Under the pieces are notes generated by a model that was not told the origin of the DNA, made no database searches, and saw only the letters and a list, made by a program, of their open reading frames with translations. Below are positions 1 through 5,410 of a stretch of DNA of 6,347 bases, one piece after another. Numbering within the stretch: position 1 is the first letter of the stretch; every line of letters starts with the position of its first letter. Source of the DNA: Planctomycetota bacterium (lineage in GTDB: Bacteria > Planctomycetota > GCA-002687715 > DRQF01); assembly GCA_024275615.1 (NCBI GenBank), contig JAJRYU010000651.1, positions 1 through 6,347 of the forward strand, given 5' to 3'. Made by a program: the position numbers and the translations under genes.

Positions 1-212
1 GGAAATCTGGTGTTCTTCACTATACTATTTTGCATCGCCAACCCTGGCACCCCTTCCAGGAGCACATGGCCATTGGAAAGGAGGCCAATCATGAGGCCGT
101 CGACCATATCTTCTTGCCCAATGACAATCTTGCCGAGCTCAGTTTTCAACGTTTGGACAAAAGCGCTTTGAGAAGCCACTTTGTCGTTGATGGCTTGGAT
201 TGAGAATTCCAC
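1..212 (-). CDS. MoxR-family AAA+ ATPase, N-terminal part (runs off left edge, disrupted at Walker A)
   Basis: MoxR AAA+ ATPases are cytoplasmic chaperone-like ATPases, usually encoded next to DUF58 and von Willebrand factor A proteins, which would lie to the left of this window. Seventy codons are visible. Residues 25-59 match the family closely: ELGKIVIGQE, then MVDGLMIGLLSNGHVLLEGV, then PGLA, which is the start of the Walker A loop. The chosen start is a GTG at 212-210, preceded by AGGAG at 228-224. It gives the usual short helical N-terminus; another in-frame GTG at 245 lacks a well-spaced ribosome site. After PGLA the family continues with Lys-Thr, but here residues 60-70 read MQNSIVKNTRF and resemble nothing in the family. 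Positions 1-35 are also AT-richer than their surroundings. The reading frame stays open, so this could be an insertion junction, an assembly chimera or an inactive gene. The family call is firm; intactness is doubtful. Confidence 0.85.
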   Translation of the reverse strand, partial: MEFSIQAINDKVASQSAFVQTLKTELGKIVIGQEDMVDGLMIGLLSNGHVLLEGVPGLAMQNSIVKNTRF

Positions 213-223
213 GTGCTTATCAA

Positions 224-228
224 CTCCT
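224..228 (-). promoter_or_regulatory. Ribosome binding site deciding the moxR GTG start
   Basis: AGGAG on the minus strand, 11 bases before the GTG at 212. It is the best Shine-Dalgarno match in the open frame, and there is no in-frame ATG upstream before the stop near 288. It therefore supports a GTG start here. The spacing is somewhat long. Confidence 0.5.
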
Positions 229-313
229 GGTAAAGCTCTCGCCACTCCTTCACTGCAAGCTACAAAGACTTGCAAAGGCGTGACTTATTAACATCTATTT
301 CCTAACGAGAATA

Positions 314-326
314 GGGCCTCTGGCCC
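314..326. repeat. Short GC-rich inverted repeat in the moxR / ATP-grasp divergent region
   Basis: GGGCC, a three-base loop TCT, then GGCCC: a perfect 5-bp hairpin. A second one, CTTGGG (383-388) with CCCAAG (396-401) and a 7-base loop, lies closer to the ATP-grasp start. The whole divergent region 213-465 otherwise shows no gene. It must carry promoters for both directions, but I see no convincing -35/-10 pair. These hairpins are short enough to arise by chance. Confidence 0.3.
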
Positions 327-451
327 CATTCGCTGCGATTACGGTGACAGTTTGTGAATGCTCCCTTAGATTTCAAGCACCCCTTGGGACATCGCCCCAA
401 GACTCGTCGTAATAGTCGGAGACGGTTATGATGGCGCGCACAGAATCCCTC

Positions 452-456
452 AAGGA
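452..456 (+). promoter_or_regulatory. Ribosome binding site deciding the first ATP-grasp start
   Basis: AAGGA ends directly before the ATG at 457, which is too close to serve it, but it sits nine bases before the in-frame ATG at 466. It therefore favours the start at 466, giving a protein that begins MKKIGILVGQ. That is the usual beginning of this family's N-terminal domain. Confidence 0.65.
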
Positions 457-465
457 ATGAGAATC

Positions 466-1395
466 ATGAAGAAAATCGGCATTCTTGTCGGCCAGGAAAC
501 CAGCTTCCCAGAAGCGCTTATTGACAACATTAACCAGCGCGATGCCGGTGTCACAGCGGAGATGGCTCTCCTTGAGGGTACACCGCACAGTTGGGCCGGT
601 GAATACGCCGTGATCTTGGACCGGATATCTCACGAAGTGGCGTACTACCAAACCACTCTCAAGGTTGCCGCCCTCAATGGCTGCAAAGTCGTCAACAATC
701 CGTTTTGGAAACTAGCTGACGACAAGTTCTTCGGCACCGCTTTGGTTGAGAAATTGGGCATCGCAGTTCCCCGAACTTTAGCCCTACCGCAATGCCAAAA
801 TGTTGAGGGCATCAGTGCCGAAAGCCTGCGCAACATCAAATACCCCCTGGATTGGGACGGCATCATGGGGTGGATCGGTTTCCCTGCCATCATCAAACCT
901 CATTGGGGTGGCGGCTGGAAGAGCGTGGACAAAGTGGAAAACATGCAAGAACTCATGGACGCATACCACGAATCGAAGACTCTGTGCATGATGCTGCAGG
1001 AATTCATTGAGTGGGACCAATACGTCCGCTGCATCTGCATTGGCAAGAATAAGATCAATGTTCTGCCTTGGGATCCGTCCTTGCCTCACCACGAACGCTA
1101 CTCCAAGGCCAAAGTAGACCTGTCTGAAGCGATGAGAACCAAGATCATTGATCAAGCCATCGCTCTGAACGACGCTCTCGGCTACGACATGAACACGGTT
1201 GAGTTCGCGATCCGCGACGACATTCCCTACGCCATTGACTTTATGAACTCCGCCCCGGATCTGGACAAGAACTCTCTGACTCCCGACCAATTCGTTTGGG
1301 CAGTAGACACGATGGCTGAATTCTTGATTGAAAAGGCACGAAAGCCCGAGAACGATGAATTGCCCATGCGCTGGGACCATTTGCTATCAGAATGA
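466..1395 (+). CDS. RimK-like ATP-grasp ligase of unknown substrate
   Basis: A 309-residue cytoplasmic protein of the ATP-grasp superfamily. These enzymes activate a carboxylate as an acyl phosphate and join it to an amine or thiol. Residues 2-14 (KKIGILVGQETSF) form the N-terminal Rossmann-like strand, and VVNNPFWKLADDKFF (75-89) leads into the central domain. AIIKPHWGGGWKSV (141-154) carries the ATP-binding lysine K144 and the glycine-rich loop. LQEFIE (177-182) is the adenine hinge. NTVEFAIRD (243-251) and AIDFMNSAPD (256-265) supply the likely metal ligands E246, D258 and N261. All core motifs look intact, so the enzyme should be active. Its stop overlaps the next gene's start, which implies coupled expression with a second ATP-grasp protein. 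I recognise the family from recurring uncharacterised bacterial proteins; no substrate can be read from the sequence. An upstream in-frame ATG at 457 is rejected because of ribosome-site spacing. Confidence 0.9.
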   Translation: MKKIGILVGQETSFPEALIDNINQRDAGVTAEMALLEGTPHSWAGEYAVILDRISHEVAYYQTTLKVAALNGCKVVNNPFWKLADDKFFGTALVEKLGIAVPRTLALPQCQNVEGISAESLRNIKYPLDWDGIMGWIGFPAIIKPHWGGGWKSVDKVENMQELMDAYHESKTLCMMLQEFIEWDQYVRCICIGKNKINVLPWDPSLPHHERYSKAKVDLSEAMRTKIIDQAIALNDALGYDMNTVEFAIRDDIPYAIDFMNSAPDLDKNSLTPDQFVWAVDTMAEFLIEKARKPENDELPMRWDHLLSE

Positions 1396-2777
1396 GTGCC
1401 AACCCTTCGATTGACGAAATCCGACAACGCTATCACTCGGCACTGCGGACCGAAGATGCGGGCTCGTGGCACCAGTTGATCCAAGACCGGGCTTGGCAAA
1501 TGGGAGTGACTTATGGCGGTCGTACCGTCTGCCATGTCCTGGAGCCGTTCTTCATGGCCCAGGCACAGTATGAGCTCATCCTGCGGCGCGCCGAGCACAT
1601 CGTTGCTGCTCTCAAGAAGGCTGCATTCTTCGCTCGCAGCAACCAAGACATTTGGTCTTTGCTTGGCTTTAACGCTGACGAAGAGGAACTTCTCTCCATC
1701 GACTGCGGCTACGGACACCACGACCAAATTGCCCGCCTGGACGCTTTTCTCGATGAAGCCGGTGAGCCCGTCTTTCTAGAATACAACGGCGAGAGCCCCG
1801 GTGGTATTGCCTACGGCGACTCCTTGGGACAGATCTTCGACACTTTGGAACCCATCCAAAAATTGGCTCGAGACGTACCTGTTTCCAGACGCCCAGTGGC
1901 CGCTGAAGTCGTTCGCACCTTGCGCCACTCCTACTATGAATGGGCCCGGGCCAAAGGACTTGCACCCCGCACCGAACCACAAGTTGCCATCATCGATTTG
2001 CAAGGGATCCCGACGATCGGCGAATTCGAGATCTTCCGTCGGACTTTTGAAGGTATGGGAATGCCTTGCCGCATCGCCACGCCTGAAGATATCGACATTC
2101 GTGATAGCCAAGTTTATTGCGGTGATTTTCGCGCTGACATCATTTATCGGCGGCTCCTCACTTCAGACCTCTTGCAGCACTACGGTACCAACCACCCCCT
2201 CGTTAACGTGATGCGCCTCAACTTGGCTTTTGTTGCCAATGGATTCGCTGGTTATTTGCTGAGTCACAAGGGACTCTTTGCCCTCCTCAGCGATCCAGAA
2301 CTGGCCCCGAAAAATCTCAGCCCGGAACAAAGCACTGCCGTCGAACTGGCAATTCCCTGGACACGGTTTGTGGGGGAAAAATCGACCGCTGACTTTGAAG
2401 ACGGCGCTGTGAGGCCCCTACGCGAGATTGCTTTCAATAACCAAGATCAGTTGGTGATCAAACAAGCCCTGGGATACGGCGGCAAGAACGTCTGCTTGGG
2501 CTGGACAGTCTCCCAGGATACCTGGCGGCACACGTTCGAGTCCGCCCTCGCCACACCTCATGTCATTCAAAAGCGCCTCCATATCCCCACCACTGAACAC
2601 CCAGCTTGGGTCGACGGCGAACTCAAGTTCCTGGCCCTTCACTTTGATGTCGACCCCTACATTCTGGCTGGTCGACGGGCCCACGGGCTGGGAATTCGCT
2701 TAGCAGCAAACGACCTTTTGAATGTGGCGGCCGGTTCCGGATCCGCCATCCCCGCCTACATCGTATCTAAGCCATAA
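1392..2777 (+). CDS. Circularly permuted ATP-grasp protein (glutathionylspermidine synthase-like)
   Basis: A 461-residue cytoplasmic protein with the order of motifs seen in circularly permuted ATP-grasp enzymes (CP_ATPgrasp / glutathionylspermidine synthase type), which make amide bonds using ATP. RLDAFL followed by FLEYNGESPGG (115-138) carries acidic and Asn residues, probably metal-binding (E130, N132). DIIYRR is at 249-254 and SHKGLFALLSD at 291-301. LVIKQALGYGGKNVCLG (354-370) holds the ATP-binding lysine K357 and the glycine loop. VIQKRL (391-396) is the hinge strand, and the C-terminus ends with LLNVAAGSGSAIP (442-454). The ATG overlaps the previous stop as ATGA with no clear Shine-Dalgarno sequence of its own, so translation is probably coupled. 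No amidase (CHAP) domain is fused, unlike E. coli Gsp. The reaction is probably peptide or amide ligation; the substrate is unknown. No recognisable terminator follows. Confidence 0.88.
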   Translation: MSANPSIDEIRQRYHSALRTEDAGSWHQLIQDRAWQMGVTYGGRTVCHVLEPFFMAQAQYELILRRAEHIVAALKKAAFFARSNQDIWSLLGFNADEEELLSIDCGYGHHDQIARLDAFLDEAGEPVFLEYNGESPGGIAYGDSLGQIFDTLEPIQKLARDVPVSRRPVAAEVVRTLRHSYYEWARAKGLAPRTEPQVAIIDLQGIPTIGEFEIFRRTFEGMGMPCRIATPEDIDIRDSQVYCGDFRADIIYRRLLTSDLLQHYGTNHPLVNVMRLNLAFVANGFAGYLLSHKGLFALLSDPELAPKNLSPEQSTAVELAIPWTRFVGEKSTADFEDGAVRPLREIAFNNQDQLVIKQALGYGGKNVCLGWTVSQDTWRHTFESALATPHVIQKRLHIPTTEHPAWVDGELKFLALHFDVDPYILAGRRAHGLGIRLAANDLLNVAAGSGSAIPAYIVSKP

Positions 2778-2941
2778 CCTTTTTAATAAGAATGACTTAT
2801 CGCAATTCGTTTGGCGCGAACCGCAAAAGGACGATTTTTCTTTCTCCGGGAAATTTTTCACAAATATGGAAATGATCGAGACGTCCTGGGAGTTATCTCC
2901 TACAAGTACAGAACAAGCGAATTCTCTCTCACCTCTTATTT

Positions 2942-2946
2942 AAGGA
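2942..2946 (+). promoter_or_regulatory. Ribosome binding site of the Cys/Lys-rich repeat protein
   Basis: AAGGA ten bases before the ATG at 2957. It fixes the start so that the protein opens with a clean Sec signal peptide. The rest of 2778-2956 is AT-richer than the flanking genes. It should hold this gene's promoter, but I could not pick a convincing -35/-10 pair. Confidence 0.55.
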
Positions 2947-2956
2947 TCTTCTCGCT

Positions 2957-3961
2957 ATGAAGAAGCTATTGCTCTCACTCGCTGTCCTCGCCATGGTTGC
3001 CCTCCCGGGCTTCGCTCAGGATTGCGGTGGATGTGACGGTGCCAAAGCTAAGGCAGGCAAAACTGTTAAGGCCACGAAATCGGACCACTGCAGCACCCAG
3101 ACTGCTAAGCTCGCTTCCAAGCAGGAAGAAAAGGCCGACAAGAAGGCCTGTGGCGGCAAAGTGGGTTCCGGCTGCGAAAAACTCGACAGCTACCTCGCCC
3201 TCGAGAAAGCCAGCGCCAAGGGTTGCGAGACCTCCAAAGCCAAACTTGCGGCCTTGACGAAATCTGAGCCAAAACTCCCAGAGATTGCCAAGCTCTACAA
3301 AGCGGCGTGCAATGGCTGCGAGACATCAAAAGCCAAATTGGCCGCGATGCGCAAGAACGCCAAAGCAAACAAGACAATCAAGCTTGCTGTTGTAAAGCAG
3401 GAAGAAAAAGCCAGCAAGAAAAGCGACTGCGCTGGTGGCACTTGCGAGTCCACAAAACTCGTCAAGGCTGCTAAGAAAAGCGATTGCTGCGCCGACAGCG
3501 CCAACAAACTGGCCTCCAAGGCTGCTAAGAAGAGCGATCACTGCAGCTCACAAAAAGCCGGTAAGCTGGCTTCCAAGGCTGGCAAGAAAGCCGATTGCCC
3601 TCACCCACTTCCCGCGAATTCGAAAGCAAAACTGACCAAAACTGGCAAGAAAAGCGACTGCTCAGGTGGAACTTGCGAGTCCACAAAGCTCGTCAAGAAT
3701 GCCAAGAAGAGCGATTGCGGTGATTGTGATTCTCAAAAGGCTGGCAAGCTGGCCGCAAAGCCCGCCAAGAAGGCAGACCACTGCAGCTCGCAGAAAGCTG
3801 CCAAGTTGACTTCAACCGGCGCCAAGAAAAGCGATTGCTGCGCAGAAAAAGCAGCAAAACTGGCTTCCAAGGCAGCTAAGAAGAGCGATTGCACCGATTG
3901 CGATTCCCAAAAGGCTGGCAAACTGGCCAAGAAACTCGCTTCCAAGGAAGCCAAGAAGTAA
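2957..3961 (+). CDS. Exported cysteine- and lysine-rich tandem-repeat protein, unknown function
   Basis: I do not recognise a family. The 334-residue protein starts with a Sec signal peptide (MKK, hydrophobic core 4-16, likely cleavage after the GFA at 18-20). The mature chain has about 23 cysteines and about 75 lysines, rich in Ala and Ser with almost no aromatics, so it is very basic. Residues 22-153 are degenerate repeats, including two copies of GCETSKAKLAA (89-99, 120-130) and two of KQEEKA. From 154 to the end are nine units starting at 154, 173, 191, 210, 231, 250, 271, 290 and 308. Each begins KK(S/A)D and carries a CxxC, CC, HC or Cx4C type motif before a K-L-A-S-K-like segment. Cysteines in CxxC and HC contexts suggest metal binding or disulfide cross-linking outside the cytoplasm. 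Lysine density suggests binding to polyanions such as DNA or acidic polysaccharide. It appears monocistronic: a 179-base leader region precedes it and a strong terminator follows. Confidence 0.9.
   Translation: MKKLLLSLAVLAMVALPGFAQDCGGCDGAKAKAGKTVKATKSDHCSTQTAKLASKQEEKADKKACGGKVGSGCEKLDSYLALEKASAKGCETSKAKLAALTKSEPKLPEIAKLYKAACNGCETSKAKLAAMRKNAKANKTIKLAVVKQEEKASKKSDCAGGTCESTKLVKAAKKSDCCADSANKLASKAAKKSDHCSSQKAGKLASKAGKKADCPHPLPANSKAKLTKTGKKSDCSGGTCESTKLVKNAKKSDCGDCDSQKAGKLAAKPAKKADHCSSQKAAKLTSTGAKKSDCCAEKAAKLASKAAKKSDCTDCDSQKAGKLAKKLASKEAKK
3416..3958 (+). repeat. Nine-unit tandem coding repeat (54-63 bp class units)
   Basis: In-frame repeats encoding the KK(S/A)D-Cys-containing units. By their cysteine motif, the order is: CxGGTC, CC, HC, CPHP, CxGGTC, CxDC, HC, CC, CxDC. 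Copies remain similar in DNA: 3416-3487 and 3647-3718 match at about 64 of 72 positions by eye, and the two CC units (3473 and 3824) open with the same bases. Unit lengths of 18-21 codons, with 27 codons in the last, indicate duplication followed by drift under selection for Lys and Cys. Confidence 0.85.
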
Positions 3962-3978
3962 GTCGGAAACTTTCCGAC
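3962..3978 (+). repeat. Hairpin immediately after the repeat-protein stop codon
   Basis: GTCGGAA (3962-3968), loop ACT, TTCCGAC (3972-3978): a perfect 7-bp stem starting at the base after the TAA stop. It is the first of three consecutive hairpins. It has no T-run, so it is more likely to protect a 3' end or block exonucleases than to terminate on its own. Confidence 0.55.
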
Positions 3979-3998
3979 GATCTGAACAATGCCAGATC
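3979..3998 (+). repeat. Second 3' UTR hairpin
   Basis: GATCTG (3979-3984) pairs with CAGATC (3993-3998) around an 8-base loop. It abuts the previous hairpin with no gap and lies five bases before the terminator stem. It is weak alone; its position between two stronger stems is what makes it notable. Confidence 0.45.
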
Positions 3999-4003
3999 AC
4001 CCC

Positions 4004-4038
4004 AAGGGGGGCTCGTGACCACGAGCCCCCCTTTGTTA
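4004..4038 (+). terminator. Strong intrinsic terminator after the Cys/Lys-rich repeat gene
   Basis: A perfect 13-bp stem pairs AAGGGGGGCTCGT (4004-4016) with ACGAGCCCCCCTT (4021-4033) around the tetraloop GACC, followed by TTTGTTAT. The stem is very GC-rich, with six consecutive G:C pairs. It should end the repeat-protein transcript and separate it from the cyclophilin gene. The T-run is short and interrupted, so efficiency is inferred. The near-perfect symmetry could also let it act on the opposite strand. Confidence 0.9.
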
Positions 4039-4089
4039 TGAGTGCCTGTGGCTCAGGTTCCTTGTTTTTGGCTGGTCACCGCCTAATTT

Positions 4090-4109
4090 GGGCTTCATTT
4101 CGTAAGCCC
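4090..4109. repeat. Inverted repeat upstream of the cyclophilin gene
   Basis: GGGCTT (4090-4095) and AAGCCC (4104-4109) are separated by 8 bases. It lies 74 bases before the cyclophilin start, within the 145 bases (4039-4183) that must hold its promoter. It could be an operator half-site pair or a chance palindrome; nothing else stands out in this gap. Confidence 0.3.
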
Positions 4110-4170
4110 TTTGGTCCGATGACTTTGTGAGCCGAAAATAGACGCTGGCACCTCAGTAAGTAACGTCCTA

Positions 4171-4175
4171 GGGAG
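4171..4175 (+). promoter_or_regulatory. Ribosome binding site of the cyclophilin gene
   Basis: GGGAG eight bases before the ATG at 4184. It supports the start that yields a complete signal peptide. Confidence 0.6.
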
Positions 4176-4183
4176 ATTGTTCG

Positions 4184-5395
4184 ATGAAGTCGCACTTCGT
4201 CTTCTTGTTGATAGTAGTCCTCTTGCCCTTTTCCTCGGCGACAGCACAGGAAAGACCCAATCCCGAGGAATCCAATCTCTTGGCACGGTGGGATGCTCTG
4301 GGCAAAGAGCTGAAGCAGCTGAAAAGCAAACTTGGGGAATTCCAAATCCGTTTCAACGGTACCGAAGACAAGGCCAAGCGGGATACTATTGAAGTCAACT
4401 ACAACGCCATGTGCGCCAAGTACATTGATGACGTGAAAGCCCATTTGGCAAATGTTGACGACTACATAACGAAGAACCCCAAGAGTTTGGCCTTGCGCAA
4501 GCGTCGCGCTGAAGACGGCGTGTTTGCATGGATGGACTCAGCCATGCGTGCCGAAGACTGCGAAGTGTTGTTCGAGCAGACCAAGAACAAGAAATACCTG
4601 GAACTCGCCGCCAAGTTCCATGAAGAAGGTTATCGCTACGGGGCTTGCGCTGAAGTTTGGGGACGCCTGGTCAAGATGGCTCCCAGCGTCGACCGTGCGT
4701 ATTCCTATGGCACAGCGCTAATGAACAACTTGGAATTCATCGCCGCCAAGAACGCTTTCAAGAACGGCCTGCCTCTGGCCAAGGATGACAAGGAAAGAAA
4801 CAAGCTCAATACGGCCATTGACTTCGCTGACAAATACGTCAAGGACTGGCCCAGAGAGCAGAAACTGCGGGAAGAAGCCCGTATCAAGAACAACCTACCC
4901 ATCGTCGAAATTGACACCGATCGCGGCACAATGACCTTGGAACTGTTTGAGGACCAAGCACCCAATACTGTTGCCAACTTCATTTCCCTGGCTGAAAAGG
5001 GCTTTTATGACGATGGTAAATTTCACCGCTGCATCGCAAATTTCATGATCCAGGGCGGCGATCCCATGGGCACGGGCGTAGGTGGCCCTGGCTATCGCAT
5101 TAAGGACGAGTGTGGCGAAGGCTTCGACATCCGTTTTCATTACCCAGGATCGTTGAGCATGGCAAAATCCGCTGGCCAGGCAAATTCTGGAGGCAGCCAG
5201 TTCTTTGTCACCTCAGGTGTGACCGGGCCTCTCAATGGGCGCCACACTGTCTTCGGACGGGTTCTCAAGGGCATTGAACTGACCCATATCAAGGCTCTCG
5301 ATGTCTCGAAGACAGGGAATCCCTTCAAGATCAAGTCGATTCGGGTTCTAAAGAAACGGGATCACCCATACAAAGTCGAGAAGTTCGAAGGATAG
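4184..5395 (+). CDS. Exported cyclophilin-type peptidyl-prolyl cis-trans isomerase with TPR-like N-terminal domain
   Basis: Catalyses cis-trans isomerisation of Xaa-Pro bonds, here probably on proteins outside the cytoplasm. The 403-residue protein begins with a Sec signal peptide (hydrophobic 5-16, likely cleavage after A21 in ATAQ; no lipobox). Residues 30-100 look helical and charged. Residues 138-222 (LELAAKFHEEGYRYGACAEV onward) resemble TPR-type helical pairs, a likely protein-binding platform. The cyclophilin domain spans about 239-393: VEIDTDRGTMTLELF (241-255), FHRCIANFMIQGGDP (280-294) with the active-site residues R282, F287 and Q290, GSQFFVTSG (337-345) and LNGRHTVFGRV (350-360). 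The position of human CypA Trp121 is Pro349, typical of bacterial forms and expected to weaken cyclosporin binding. The domain combination and the GGPGYRIKDEC segment resemble planctomycete cyclophilins as I recall them. It is transcribed alone and converges on the next gene. Confidence 0.93.
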   Translation: MKSHFVFLLIVVLLPFSSATAQERPNPEESNLLARWDALGKELKQLKSKLGEFQIRFNGTEDKAKRDTIEVNYNAMCAKYIDDVKAHLANVDDYITKNPKSLALRKRRAEDGVFAWMDSAMRAEDCEVLFEQTKNKKYLELAAKFHEEGYRYGACAEVWGRLVKMAPSVDRAYSYGTALMNNLEFIAAKNAFKNGLPLAKDDKERNKLNTAIDFADKYVKDWPREQKLREEARIKNNLPIVEIDTDRGTMTLELFEDQAPNTVANFISLAEKGFYDDGKFHRCIANFMIQGGDPMGTGVGGPGYRIKDECGEGFDIRFHYPGSLSMAKSAGQANSGGSQFFVTSGVTGPLNGRHTVFGRVLKGIELTHIKALDVSKTGNPFKIKSIRVLKKRDHPYKVEKFEG

Positions 5396-5410
5396 GTTAG
5401 GTTTCCTTCG
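5386..5410. repeat. Inverted repeat whose loop holds both convergent stop codons
   Basis: CGAAGGA (5386-5392) and TCCTTCG (5404-5410) are perfectly complementary across an 11-base loop. The loop contains the TAG of the cyclophilin gene (5393-5395) and the complement of the TAA of the membrane-protein gene (5397-5399). It could act as a bidirectional 3' end signal, but neither strand has a T-run after the stem, so Rho-independent termination is uncertain. Confidence 0.5.

Noticed and set aside
3..203. Open plus-strand frame reaching the left edge and ending with TGA at 201-203
   Set aside because: It is antisense to the MoxR reading frame, whose family match on the minus strand is strong; the plus-strand translation resembles nothing.
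457..465. Earlier ATG (457) for the first ATP-grasp gene
   Set aside because: The AAGGA site abuts it with no spacing but is nine bases from the ATG at 466, which also gives the family-like MKKIGI start.
784..1380. 198-codon open frame antisense to the first ATP-grasp gene
   Set aside because: It lies entirely opposite a gene with intact ATP-grasp motifs. Its translation has no recognisable domain or good start site.
2888..2900. GGAG / CTCC mini-hairpin before the repeat gene
   Set aside because: A 4-bp stem is expected by chance, and it does not cover the ribosome site.
2722..2943. 73-codon open frame overlapping the end of the second ATP-grasp gene and the following gap
   Set aside because: It begins inside the conserved C-terminus of the ATP-grasp gene in another frame, and its low-complexity, Ser/Pro-rich translation suggests no product. 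Without homologues it looks accidental.
3295..3541. Hydrophobic minus-strand frames opposite the repeat gene
   Set aside because: Leu/Phe/Ala-rich translations are what antisense reading of Lys/Ala codons produces; they are not membrane proteins.
3416..3958. CRISPR-like array
   Set aside because: The periodicity is in frame, the spacing is set by codons, and the repeats encode the protein; there are no conserved repeats with unrelated spacers.
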